Positions 48,201 to 58,428 of a stretch of DNA of 64,000 nt are shown in pieces. The notes under the pieces are model-generated. The model was given only the letters and a program-made list of their open reading frames with translations. It was not told where the DNA came from and ran no database searches. This stretch comes from Lethocerus indicus (taxonomy: Eukaryota; Arthropoda; Insecta; Hemiptera; Belostomatidae): NCBI GenBank assembly GCA_019843655.1, contig JACDQD010000005.1, forward strand, positions 26,670,954 through 26,734,953, read 5' to 3'. Positions within the stretch are counted from its first letter, which is position 1. Every line of letters starts with the position of its first letter. Position numbers and translations under genes: made by a program.

Positions 48201-51193
48201 AAAGTAATAATCAAATGAAATTTGGAGCGGAATAAAATCAGTGGGCATCCAATTTGAGAAATGGCGAGTGTTGAAAGTGGCCGGAGAGTCAGAAGAGGCA
48301 GCGGGTTTCCGCCGTCCTGTATTCCCATGTTTGGCCCCGGGACAAATGGCAGGCCGTAAATTCAAACCGAACGTCCGTTTAAATAATGAATCTACCAACC
48401 CCCCTCCCCCCACTACCATCCCTCCCACCCTCCCTCTCACCATCCCATCAACGGGACTCGGTTAATTACCGGACTAAGCCCATATAGGGGAAACTCACGA
48501 TTTCATGTCGAAAATAAAGAGTTGCAGTACGCCGTTTCTCAGCGGAACGGGTACAGCGAAAAAGAGAAATGCGCTCGTAACGGTATGAAAGACAGAAATT
48601 TGTCCATTTAGGTATTTAATGAGGCGTTAGCTTAACAGCAACGTCACAAATGTCTGACTACCTCATCATATTATTACTCTGTGGTAATGATGGTTATTCG
48701 GTCTAGCTCGGAACAAATGCCGATACGACATCCGTTTCTATTATAATACGGTTAGTTTTCTTCCTGATTTCAATTTTGTAGTGGTAACAATTTAGTCGAC
48801 CTAAATAAATCTAGCGCTTCGTGGCAAGGGTGCCACCAATGTCTAGGCCTCTATGAATTTTGCAGTCTAAGGAAAATTCTGCCACTTCGCATCACTCTAA
48901 ATCACTCACTTCTATAACGGATCATAGTGTTTTCAATATATATGTATATGTATATATACGACGTAATAGTTATACCTTACCGCAAATACGAGTTGTAAAT
49001 AGCATGAAAAGCCGAAAGAAAAAGCGCCCATTCCTATACAGTGCCAAATATGAGAGGGCCCTTTACAAAACTGACCGGGCCCGAGCGGAGTCCACAAGTA
49101 GGGAAATGATCTGCAATTATAATTGGGTAAGCCAACTCGGGAGAAACTAAATCGGATTACGAGATGAAATAATCCGGCCGGGGTTTATAATTTACTCCGT
49201 CTTAAATCCGTTCATTAACGAAGACAAATGTTCGGTTTAAAGCCCCGGCGGCCCGTCCACTACCGGAGAGGCACTCTATCAATTATTTCACAACCGCTCC
49301 CCACTACTTCTCTCCATCTCTCGCTCTTTTTATATTTTTCCCTCTGAGAGGTAAATCTGAAATTGGTATAGCACAGAAGACCCAAGTTTGAGAACTTCAA
49401 CCCGACGATAGAACAGTTGATAGTCTAAGGGCCAGGTTTACAGTTGGAACCTGATTACGGAACCAGTAAGAGTTCCGAAACGTCGGAAGCAGTCAACGCC
49501 CAAGAAGGCCCCCCCAAGGGTGGTTTCCGAATACAGGAAGAATCCCTGCCAACCGATATTCTTCCCACATGACGCTATCTTACCGGAAGCGAGTCAGTGA
49601 GATCACTGTTGACGTTACAATCTATTAGATGGCCAGGCCTAAATCGCTACTACTTCGTATTGGCTCGTTCAATTGCTCGGCGGAGGGAAATTGTCCGCAC
49701 CAACTGGAGCAAACGGACAACGATGGGCGGGGGGTTGTGACAGAATCCGCTACTGTTATTATTACTATTATCTGTGCCGAGACAGAAAGCACTTATCCTT
49801 GAATTATACTCATAAAAGTGGGATTACCGGCGTCATTGAGAACGAAGAGAATCCCGAGAATTGGATCGCGGATATTACCAGCTGTAAATTGAAAAGAACG
49901 ATTGACTCTAAAAGAATTGCATTTAATGAGGCGGCTAATTCCGTCATATAATGTTACATCGTTACCCTTGTTTACAGTACAGTTGGTAATAACGTGAAAT
50001 AATTATGACATGCAATTTTTATAAATATACATATTTTTCCCGGAATCGTGTTTTGTATTTGTCATTGTCATTAATCGTTTTAACTGTATCATTTCTAGCC
50101 ATCGATAGTGGGCTCTTTCGTGGGATTTCCTCACTCCTCCAGTCGCACATTTTGTTGCACAGCCCAAGTTTATGTATTTGAGTGTTGATTTAGAACGGGC
50201 AAGTTGGAGAATTGAAGAAAAACGGGAACGTTCCTATACCTGTATCGGAATACAGTTAAATATTCCGCGTACATCCGCCTGCGACAATGCAAAGTCTATC
50301 GTAATCCATGTATACGATATCTGGGTCTGTTGGCGTCCCTTTTAAATCGGCCCTTCGCGTTTTATTAGCCCGTAAACCGATACCAGAAGCTGTATCTCGA
50401 ATCGTTCCGAGCAAAAGAGCGATGAACAGGCGTCCGCCGGACAATAAAAGTTAGTGTCGATTAAAACCGCACCTTTGGAGTTCGGGGATAAGGCGCCGTA
50501 AATTGAAGCGATAATGTAGTGGAAATGGAATGTTTCCTGTGCCCAGATTAGCCAAGTGACCATTAAATATAGTTATTTTCTAAGGGCTGTACTAAGTTTA
50601 GTGGAATTGCCAAATACATGATTGACTGTCTTCGCATATCCCTTTTACTTGTGCCTTCTTTGATATTAATTTATTGATTATTAGGTATAGTATATAATAA
50701 TCGTTTTGTGGAGAGAAAACACTAAGGTCTATCAACGTTCCCGGAAGGCATAAATGTTTATTTTGTCTCTAACTAACCCCGAGTATTTGGGTACTGACGA
50801 TGGCGTTACGCCGAAACCAACGGACAAAATAATTTATCGCGACATTTATGCGACCGGTATGGCATAAGGAGTTGAACTCGAATAGATATAATGGTACCAT
50901 TGGTATCATCAATATTTACAAACGGATGGCAAATACATACCGTGGCATGTGCAGTTGATGTTGTTTATCGGGAAATTGTTGTCCATCTGATGTACGAGTA
51001 TCGACCTGGGTCTGCCCTGGCTTGAGGTTGCGCTGATCTTGCGCATCCTGTCGGCCTCAGAGAGGACGGGGTTGCTGGCGATGCTCACCTTCCTCTTGGG
51101 CTCTTGGTCGACCACGAAGCCGCCGTTCACTTCCCCGCCGCCTCCTCCCCCCTCTTTACGAGGGGTGTCGTTACCCTCACCCTCCACCGTCAT
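20656..51193 (-). CDS. Na+/H+ antiporter of the NHA (SLC9B / CPA2) family, 10 coding exons
   Basis: Exons in transcript order: 51196-50941 (ATG at 51193), 41489-41399, 40600-40226, 35416-35234, 28675-28500, 27498-27392, 25892-25728, 25341-25198, 22043-21942, 20973-20656 (TAG). They join in frame to 637 residues. The first two exons give a hydrophilic cytosolic tail with a likely phosphosite patch RKVSIAS. Helices begin at about ARVLALFLLVLLAWGIIYSI. Family landmarks are IALVVILTRAGLDLDS, LPWMWGILLG, VSPAVVVPCLLRL, GYGVAKGIPTL, the ion-site pair in SGIDDASSVA, FEPVLFGLTGTQI, NVKEKIFCALSWMAKASVQ and LGPVALDVV. These match human NHA2 (SLC9B2) in order, as remembered. Such proteins exchange Na+ or Li+ for H+ across plasma or organelle membranes; fly Nha1 and Nha2 are the likely relatives. 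The C-tail is charged. The gene converges on the GPCR. A further 5' exon may exist at 58353-58428. Orthology to one fly paralogue cannot be decided here. Confidence 0.9.
22505..22750. repeat. AT-rich long palindrome beside the satellite
   Basis: The left arm AAAACGCCTAAAGCAC...TATTAAAACCTA is repeated in inverted form at the right end (TTAGGTTTTAATA...GTGTTTTAGGCGTTTT). The arms are about 115 nt and meet near 22620. A third copy of the arm, in direct orientation, lies at 23871-23983 on the other side of the satellite. Confidence 0.7.
22930..23825 (+). repeat. 71-bp satellite array, 12 full or near-full units plus partial ends
   Basis: The anchor GAACGAACTTTAGTTAAG recurs at 22990, 23061, 23131, 23202, 23273, 23344, 23415, 23486, 23557, 23629, 23700 and 23772, a spacing of 70-72. 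Each unit carries two inverted repeats, GGTACA-CT-TGTACC and CCCTCAAGGGGG, and a GGCGCC. Variation is mainly in the segment before GTACC. The array sits in an antiporter intron. Confidence 0.97.
23828..23847 (+). repeat. Hairpin at the end of the satellite
   Basis: GTGCACG-TTAG-CGTGCAC gives a perfect 7-bp stem directly after the last satellite unit, in the place where GGTACACTTGTACC would be expected. It may be a diverged unit end or an element terminus. Confidence 0.6.
23871..23983 (+). repeat. Solo arm of the AT-rich palindrome
   Basis: AACGCCTAAAACACG, then AAAACCTACAAAAGCC and AACCGCGTTTTATA, repeat the arm of 22505-22750. The satellite therefore lies between related arms. Confidence 0.7.
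24155..24191 (-). ncRNA. Hammerhead-ribozyme-like motif, copy 1a
   Basis: On the minus strand: stem I GCTA, core CTGAAGA, stem II GGC with loop GAGCA and GCC, GAAA, short stem III CC/GG, then TC and TAGC closing stem I. This is the order of a minimal type I hammerhead (CUGANGA...GAAA...UH). One extra U sits between the core and stem II, which may weaken activity. Confidence 0.45.
24219..24255 (+). ncRNA. Hammerhead-ribozyme-like motif, copy 1b
   Basis: Same layout as copy 1a on the plus strand. Stem I is GCTA against TAGT, so its last pair is G-U. Confidence 0.45.
26103..26134 (+). repeat. Decayed hammerhead-like fragment
   Basis: CTGGCGA-C-GGC ... CCGAAACCGGTCTAG keeps the 3' half of the motif exactly, but the core has an A-to-G change and stem II is imperfect. 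Confidence 0.35.
26810..26834 (+). repeat. Hammerhead-like fragment lacking stem II
   Basis: GCTACTGAAACGAAACCGG followed by TCTAGT keeps stem I, most of the core and stem III, but the stem II hairpin is deleted. Confidence 0.4.
27536..27587. repeat. (TA)n microsatellite in an antiporter intron
   Basis: About 25 TA units, some 40 nt upstream (minus strand) of the acceptor for exon 27498-27392. Confidence 0.95.
28676..35233 (-). other. 6.6-kb antiporter intron without recognised content
   Basis: Only short, unconvincing open frames occur on either strand. Small inverted repeats include TCCATTTCATTGAAATGGA at about 31202-31220. I see no gene, tRNA or clear mobile element. Confidence 0.5.
36579..36749 (+). 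CDS. Orphan candidate terminal exon (56 codons), unknown product
   Basis: An open, CpG-rich plus-strand stretch follows an acceptor-like CTTTTGTCCAG and ends at TAA 36747-36749. It reads as DRSSTISVASLKLKVEDVIV, then a Pro- and Ser-rich tail ending SPSHHSP. Two AATAAA signals follow at 36882 and 36919. This is what a last coding exon plus 3' UTR looks like, but it lies antisense inside an antiporter intron and I found no partner exon. It could be a nested gene, a duplicated exon, a retrocopy fragment or chance. No function is claimed. Confidence 0.3.
   Translation, partial: DRSSTISVASLKLKVEDVIVMCKVEPTPGPYNRLATSSANSHYSVTRSLSPSHHSP
38731..38924. repeat. 194-bp MITE-like element whose inverted repeats match the satellite unit
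   Basis: The ends CTAGTTTATCGGTGCAAG and CTTGCACCGATTAACTAG are inverted copies. The arms continue through CGAACTTTAGTTAAG, TTCCGC, CTCAGGGG and GCGCTAGTTT (about 80 nt each), leaving a loop of about 30 nt. The arm aligns along its length with the 71-bp satellite unit. Confidence 0.85.
38961..39110 (+). repeat. Half copy of the hammerhead foldback element
   Basis: Matches the right half of 24081-24324 from AGTGACTAACACCGCTACTG through CCAACCCCTCGCAGACCAC and continues to AACAGGTATTCTAAAA. The left arm is missing. A second decayed end piece (CCAAACCCTCGCAAACTAC) follows at about 39192-39210. Confidence 0.85.
38989..39025 (+). ncRNA. Hammerhead-ribozyme-like motif, copy 2
   Basis: GCTA-CTGAAGA-T-GGC-GAGCA-GCC-GAAA-CC-GG-TC-TAGC. 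All four stem I pairs are Watson-Crick here, making this the best preserved copy. The extra U before stem II is again present. Confidence 0.5.
39522..39589. repeat. (CT)34 microsatellite, followed by a GA tract
   Basis: A perfect CT run of about 68 nt. A shorter AG run follows at about 39643-39661 and could pair with it. Confidence 0.95.
40711..40850. repeat. Dispersed repeat, copy A
   Basis: ACCGCACTGATGAAAATCGTT, TTTATTTGGGTTTTAACCAG and GTGGATTTTG recur at 41561-41690 in the same order and orientation. The two copies lie on either side of antiporter exon 41489-41399. Confidence 0.75.
41561..41690. repeat. Dispersed repeat, copy B
   Basis: Direct-repeat partner of 40711-40850. It shares TTTATTTGGGTTTTAACCAG, GTGGATTTTG and a downstream ACTGTTATAAT, with small indels. 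Confidence 0.75.
44139..44310. repeat. Decayed copy of the hammerhead foldback element
   Basis: GGTGGTCTGCGAGGGTT at the left and CACTCGCAGGTCACCCAACA at the right are inverted ends of the same family. Between them, GCTAGTCTGGTCTTGTCTAG follows the left-arm order. The ribozyme-like core is no longer intact. Confidence 0.65.
45230..45271. repeat. (TA)n microsatellite
   Basis: About 20 TA units followed by a GA-rich stretch, in the longest antiporter intron. Confidence 0.95.
47882..47926 (-). repeat. Decayed hammerhead-like fragment on the minus strand
   Basis: Reading the minus strand, TTACTGCGATGGC is followed after about 14 nt by GGAAACCGGTCTAA. Stem I (TTA/TAA) and the stem III side survive; the core has lost one base. 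Confidence 0.3.
50748..50851. repeat. Palindromic element enclosing a hammerhead-like core
   Basis: GCATAAATGT and TTATTTTGTC on the left are matched by GACAAAATAA and ACATTTATGC on the right (9-nt insertion in the right arm). The loop holds CTGACGA-T-GGCG-TTA-CGCC-GAAA at 50794-50816. Confidence 0.55.
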
Positions 51194-51196
51194 GTC

Positions 51197-54100
51197 CTAA
51201 GGGGATAGACACAATTTTAAGTACATACGGACTGTGTAAAATGTTGAAGAATTACGCCAAAGAAGACGGTAGGGAAGCAGCATCCTTGACAGTCTCTCTT
51301 GAAATTATACCGCATGACGATATCCATCATTTTAGGGAAGTATAAATCATCAGTTTCAGTAGGCACAACTATAGCATGCACGTTAAGATACCCAGAATAA
51401 ATAATATTGAAAACCACGTTGCGAATGTTTCTCAATTAGAGAACTGCGGTTACACCATTTGCGCTGTACATTATTTAAGTTGTATGATGTACTTGGCATT
51501 TGCAAGTTTCGTCATATTCCGAGGGCCGTTGTGCAACGCGTGATCGCAATTATTTTTATCTAACAGAAGCGGAATATCCAATTACGAAAGTTTACCTTTT
51601 GCGGATATTGACTTATCGAGAGTCGAGAATAATGTTTACGGTGCTCGTGCCTAGTGCTAACTTTTAATTGGGGGGTTGGACCGGAGCGGCCGACTACAGA
51701 AACGTCCGGTTGTTTCAACGATGGGCGAGGGAGTCTTCCTGGAGTACCCAGCCAATCGCCCTAACATCCCCCAGCAGACCAACTGATATTCAAACTAATT
51801 AGATTTTCAACTGAGTCGTGACACTGGCGGATTACTAAGAAATATGGATTCCACAAAATGGTTGGGTCATTTGGAATTGTATGGATGAAACATCTAGTTA
51901 ACAATTATCTCGAATTATTTGAAACAGAAAGTCAATTAAACAAAAAGTACTGCAGCGGATTGGAAAAACTACCAAGTACGACATCGGTGATATTGAAGAG
52001 AAGTTTTGCCAGAAATGTTTCCAATCATTGGTATTTTTCATTCGGTATTCGGTATTTTTCGTGCGCCTTGCAACTTGGAAGAATGGTTTCCAACAGTTAC
52101 ATTCAGCTTTTGACAGGAGACCAAGTCAACAGGGCATAAAATGCTTCATCGGAAAGTGTTGGGGCGGTGGTACTTTATCGGTTTTACGTCGGCGAGCCTT
52201 GCGTTCTTCTGGCGTCGATCCGTTTAATATTGCCCTACGAATGGACCGTCGGGAATTGCAATCGACGACCGTCTCTGAAACCGGTTACTGAAGCCGATCG
52301 CCAGCCTTGACGTTCCCGCTATCGTTTAGATCTCATAATTTCTGAACTTGTTGAAAACCATTAATGTTTATTTTATACCTTGGTGTCCCAGTTACGGACT
52401 AATAAATCACAAAAATGTCCGATAAACGACGCTTATTTACGACGAAATACAGTCCGTACGTAGCCTTCGGGAAATTTTTCCGTGGGCCACCGCTACACGC
52501 GACAGCAAATTTCTCTCCAAACATATGTCCAACAAGACATACGATGAATAGAACTAACATGGTTTTTAACATAACCATGTAATGCAACCATGAAATATAT
52601 TTGTTTTTATGGTAGATATTCAGTAGTATTCCATCACTATTAGTCGGTGTAAATTTTTAGCTGTACCCATGATGTTTAATCGGTAGTAGAGTTGCGCAAG
52701 TACCTTGATAGTTTTTTAACCTCTTGAGTCAATGCAATAACGGAAGTCCAAGATATGAAAATATAAATCTTTCGGACTAAAATCATCTTGTAATTTTACA
52801 CAGGCTTTGGATCGGTATCCTTATGCCCTGCGGGTTTGGTTCCGGTTTGCGTTAGAGCTCCGGGTCGCGTTATCGGTTCGCATAAAATTGAAGTTTAATT
52901 GCTCCGTAAACGCTAGGCCCGACTAATTTTATCTCGAGTCGTAAACTTAACCGACCGAGGGTCCGCTTGGGGAAGACCCCTCCAAGGTCCGCCGCCACCG
53001 CATTAACGATTGTAAATCAGAACGTTAATGATTCAGAGGGAGAGGAGAGCGGGGGCGCTAGTATTAATAACAGTTTTAGAAACCATTCTCTCCGTTGGGA
53101 TCAAAAACTTTAATATCAGGAAGATTAGACCGAAGACCGAGGGGCCTCCGTTTCGGCCATAATTCCTCTATGAACCGCCGTTATTAACGAGATGCAATTA
53201 TTAAATGCTCGGCTCAAGTATTGATTAGCAGACGGGGGCCGAAATTAACGTTTATTACAGGCTTCGTCGTGAGCCACGGAAGTAATGAGTGAAAGGTATC
53301 ATCATTGTGTCTTGAACAAATTGAAAGCGTTAGGCAGGATATTAAACCGAATATTGCCCTCCCCTAAATATATGACCTGTTACTACTACAGCTTTTTACC
53401 ACAATAAATAGTAGCCATCTATTTTAAATATGTAAATAGTAGTGATCTCTGTTCGGCAACTAAATCTTCCTGGGAAAAAGAAACAATATTTCTGTTACAG
53501 AATCGGCCATGAATATACGATAAGAAGGAGAGAAGATAGTTAAAGTAAAGAATACGTTCAATATTTATACACTTTTTTTTCTCTCCTCCAGCAACTAGGC
53601 GAAGGTTTCGAGTTTCACTTCCTTTCATTCCACGTTAGTGGAAATATGGTCAGCCGGCGTTCTCAATCGTGGACCGATAAAGAATCCGACTTCGTGCCTG
53701 AGACCGTTCCCCATCAATTTTATTCGACAATTATTTACACTATCGAATCATAATCTAGAACGCGCCTTGAGTGAGCTCCAGGCCACGTTGGCGTTGAATA
53801 TTAAAAACTCCACTGCGCAAATAGGCATTCCTCCCGGGTTGCTGCACTCCCTCCCCCTCCCTGGTGGCACGTTCCTAAGTGCTACGTTGGTAATAAAGTG
53901 CAGCATTAATAATAAACTCTTTTACTACCACTCGAGCTTGCGATATATAAAAATTTTCAAAGCTAACGCACGGCACCGAAGTCCAACGGGCTTTATTTTT
54001 CGCAGGCTAACTAATGGGAAATTATATTAAATTTAAATTAACGGTGTTAATAATAATATATTTATCATATTATAAGAATTAATATTGTTTTTGTAATATA

Positions 54101-57100
54101 AAATATTAGAATAGAATATCCTTTTGCGGATTTACAAGGTGAGTATTAAATAGAATTAGTAAATAAGATGTAGTGTGGGAAGGATGAGGAAGCTGCGTTC
54201 AGTTTAAGTTTTATGGCGCATTCTCCAATTTCCATAACAATTAAGATCTGGACAACGCTCCAGAAATAGGAACAGAGGGAGAGAGGGAGAGGCGGAGCAG
54301 AGGGAGAGCGGTAATCCGTTGGGCAACTGGATTTAAAGCTAAGTTCAACTTTAATTAATAAGTCCATGTTATCTAATATAGATTAGAGGAATTGGTTCTC
54401 GAGCGAGAGAAAATATAAGCCCTGTAATGTGAATTCAAGGAAATATAAGGCAAATGATACAATATTTGCAGCAAATATAATCGTATAATTTCGAAGAAAT
54501 AAAGACCATAAGAAACAAAATAAAAGTTGTTCCTTCGCCAGGACCTTCTTAACAGTGATTTCCCAGCTAGTCGAGTTTAAGAGCTTCGACGGTTTTCGAA
54601 AAGCGGTCTTCGCCGTTTGAAGTTTTCCAACGCATCAATATTTATATTGATGTTCGGCCTAGTTATTTAACGAGGGGATAATGAGCGCAGCGGTTTTAAA
54701 CCCCAGGTTATTATTTTGTCAATTAAGCATTAGCAATATTGTCCTAATAGAAATTCTGTTCAGGCACATTAACATTAAAGAGTTTCTTAATGATTTAAAG
54801 CCGTTATAAAAAAATCAATATTATTTTGTTTTCATAACCGCAAACCGACAGGCGTATTTGCAATGGTGGAGGTGTTCTTAAGCATTACCAGAAACATACA
54901 ATACCGAAGGGGTTGAAAAAACCTTTCAACCTAGCGAGGAACTAACGATGTACTACTTTTATATAGTATATACATTTAAAGTTTATCGACGATGTATAAA
55001 TATGGAAAAATATTTATGAGGGATGCCCATTTTCATCTAATTAACTACATTTTCTCTTTTTAGTGTTTCGTACGGTAAAATTATGTAACCCCCTTCCAGG
55101 TTAAGACTAACTAAGATAGCGTTTCTAATTACAGTAAGCACTTGGGCTGTACAGCTAGAAGATGTGATCAGTGAGGGCGGAAGTGAGTGGAATCCCATTT
55201 CCGGTCCTCGGGCCAATGGGCCGTTGGCCTCATGAGAGGCGCAGGTTCATGGCCTCTGTGTTCAGTAACTGAGCACAGTCAGGTGTTTCGGATAATCGGC
55301 ATTTAAAGGAAAGTGCGCAGTCAGTAGGGCGGCCAAAAGAAGCCCGATCAAAACGGGGCCCATAAAAATAGATTAGTTTCAAATAGAGGAGTTCACTGGA
55401 AGGCACTTTACGAAAAGTTAAATCCCGTCCAAGAATATTTCGTTTATTCTTGTTGAACATCCTAGTTTCTCCTAGCATCTTATCTAACGAAGAAAGCTGC
55501 TATGATCACGATTATCATTTATTTTGATATCTTCGGTTTATGCCATCGAAGTTTTTTTTATAAAAGCATAGTTTTTTGAAATACTAAGTTTGTTTTGGTA
55601 GTTGGTATGCGTCCACGGAAAAGATCGGGAGGACTGGCCCACATATGAGGGGCTGGCTGGCGGCCTCTGAGGAAAGCCAATTACAGAAAAATGGAGTCAC
55701 TGGGCCGAGACTGCAAATTATTGTTTCCTTCCTTTGTTGTCCGACTAATGTACAATCGTTTCGTTCGCATTCTCGAGTAATTCGAGAATCGCCCCAGACT
55801 CCCTTCCAGGGACCCTGAGGGATCGCCAAACGTCAGTACGATTCAAAAAGAGGACAATCCGAATAGTAGGAAGTTGAATACTCTTAAACTAAACCTGTTT
55901 CCTAGACATTCGCTGTGACGGTGACATAATTTAGAACAGGAGGTACGAGGCTAATATTTTGACAGAATTACTAAACGATAAATTATTAACATGAAATGTT
56001 TCCCTAATCTCTGTATTTTTTTTACTATAATCAAACTTTCTTTACAGCGTCGAGTCTAAAAATATCTTTTAATCGGTTAAAGTTTAAAAAGACATGGCTA
56101 CTAGAGGACGTTTTTCCACCCGCTTGTGTTTGCATAACAAAATGGTCGATAGTATTGTTGTTTTGTATGTGACACGATTCGCTATCGCTTTGTTTGTTTC
56201 TCAATTTGGTTAATTCCTCGCGACACAAAACAGCTATTTTTCTAATGAGTTATTTGTTCTTTCTATTTCGCAATCGAAGGATAATTTTGTCAACGGGGAA
56301 TCGAAAGTATCGTGTTTTCACCGTGTCCGCCTGGCCACTGAGTTACCCGTTTACCTCGGGGATTTTCCTGCAATTATTCCTTTTTCCCAGCCCTAGTCTC
56401 GTTATACGTGGCCGTTTTTCTACTAGGATTGACAGCGGAGGCCTTGTGCCTGCCCTTTTGTTACTAACCAGTTGTTCGGGAACAAACTGACGCTCAGGAG
56501 TTAATGAGCTCCTTGAGCTGGAGGTGGGCTGCATTTTTCCGAGCTTACCCAAACAATAAAATATTAATAAAATTCAAACCTTATAGCCGAAAATATTACG
56601 GAAAATGCACCCTACCATTTCTAACCTCGCTCTACTTGACGTGCCATAAAAATATGACAAACCATCCTAACCCTATGGCCCACACCATATTATCCTGACA
56701 CCCCATACCTTCCTTAAAGACGCCTGAAAAGGAAGTCGCCAGAAAAATAAATTGAAAAAAAGGGGGCTACTTTAATATTAATGTCGCTGATTGTATTGTA
56801 CAGTTGTGACAATAAACAGTTAAAAGAATGTAAGACACTATCTCAATAGTAATATCAATATTTCAGTTATAATTCATGAGAAAATATGTACCGGGATATT
56901 ATACAGTGTTAAATTTCAATGCCGACGAGCGGTGTTGAAGAAACGTGTAAAAAAGTCAGATGGATGTTCGGTCATGTCTTCCGGCGCCAGTATTAATGTA
57001 TCCTCTGCTAAGTAAGAGACATCCGGGCTGAAGTGATATTGCCGGCGGGGCCATCAATATCTTCGCATGACCTGTCCCAATCGGTCTGAAAGGCGGTCGC

Positions 57101-58352
57101 CAGATCCCAGATCCGCCGGCACCTAAATCGCGCATGTCTCTTATCCCAGGCCATGTGCTCATTCTACCCACTTGGACGTCAATCGACGCCTGGCTAAATG
57201 AGCCGTTACCCACTTCCTGTCGGGGGGAAATAGCAATCCGAACCAGAAATTATCACCGTATAATCCTGCCTACTATTTTTCATATTATCTCTCAAAGGAA
57301 TTAATTTTTCATCGGGATAGTGACGTATTTCTTTCCTGCATCGTGCGTGCCTATTGCCATTAGAATTAGAATATTAAAATTAATGCGCACACTCAATAAT
57401 ATTTAATCTCTCTATACCTATCTATAAATTTATATCGATCTCCTAATATGTCACTTATTGAAGTTAATTGTAGGTACCTTAAGGAATGACCCAATTACTT
57501 AATACAGCCGAAAGCAATTACATTATCTTGTTCAAGTTATTTCTTTTTGAAGAATATATTATTGCGCGGGATTTTATATTACCTCTAAATTATTGCAGTA
57601 CTGTTCATTGCGTTAGTTCTACTTTGGGGAGGCAAAAAGTGATTAATCTCCCAGACTCGATTGTCATTGCAGAACATCTCCAGATTAAGTTTTTAGAATC
57701 TGTATAAGAAAGAGAAGGAGAAAGAGAAGTCTGAACTCCACACGTTACACTCTAAGGATAGATATAACGATGAACGGGATCATTATTTAGGAGCCTACCT
57801 GCACGACCTGAATTACTTACTACTAGTCGACCTACCTAATCCATTAGGTATATAAGTAATTTATATCTTTTTGATTACAATACTTGAGATAAATGTGATT
57901 TTGCTTAAAGTATAAATAAGTATTTCAGATCTATGTTGCTTTAGTTACATTCTACAATATTTGTTACTGTATCCGGATTTTATTCGGAAGTTTAATTTAA
58001 TCATTTAAAAGGTTTTAGTTTAGAATTCTTCGTCTACTTACTACAGGTTCGTATCGCCAATTGGTTTAAGAAAGTAGATTATAGAAAAGCCCTTATGGAA
58101 TTGTACATAAATAATATTGCAGAAGGTCTTCAATGCGCCATACGCGTATGCGTGTGCGCCAAAAGGACGGCAAGGATAAGTCCATAGGATGGAGAGGAAT
58201 AAAATAGTTCATAGTAAAGGACAAAGAAACAGTCGCCAGGCTGTATTGAGAGCGAAACTTTCAGACAGGCGACACAGTAGAGAGAAGTAAAAACGTACTT
58301 AATCGAGAGTATTCGAAAGAGATCTTCCTAACCTACTGAAATCGGTACTTAC
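51197..58352 (-). other. Region upstream of antiporter exon 2, probably its first intron
   Basis: The exon at 51196 is preceded by an acceptor (TATCCCCTTAG), so this stretch is probably intronic if the exon at 58353-58428 is real. Open frames such as 53638-54030 (+) resemble nothing known to me. No RNA gene or mobile element was recognised. Confidence 0.45.
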
Positions 58353-58428
58353 TTTGAGAAGACATAGGGACGGAGGGCAGGACGAGGCTGGCATCGCAGG
58401 AGTCAAAGGTGCCAGTTGTGTGTACCAT
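58353..58428 (-). CDS. Candidate first coding exon of the NHA antiporter (alternative N-terminus)
   Basis: On the minus strand an ATG at 58428 in good insect context (CAAATGG), with an in-frame stop (TAA) 15 nt upstream, opens 25 codons: MVHTTGTFDSCDASLVLPSV, then PMSSQ. It ends at a strong donor, AAA|GTAAGT, in phase 1. Phase 1 joins directly to exon 41489-41399 and would give a 578-residue antiporter that skips exon 51196-50941. A second ATG at 58394 in another frame gives 14 codons that read straight into exon 51196. Both are inference from phase and splice consensus; no similarity supports the peptide itself. Confidence 0.4.

Larger units (their letters stand above)
41490..50940 (-). other. 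9.5-kb antiporter intron
   Basis: Besides repeat copy B it holds a GAG-rich tract at 42147-42165, a foldback relic at 44139-44310, a (TA)n at 45230-45271 and two hammerhead-like stretches near 49450 and 50794. No exon was recognised. Confidence 0.5.

Noticed and set aside
52260..52310. GAAACCGGTTACTGAAG as another hammerhead copy
   Set aside because: Core and 3' box are in the wrong order, and neither stem I nor stem II can form.
53638..54030. 130-codon plus-strand open frame
   Set aside because: No recognisable domain, no splice or poly(A) context and no coding-like composition; chance length is plausible in this DNA.
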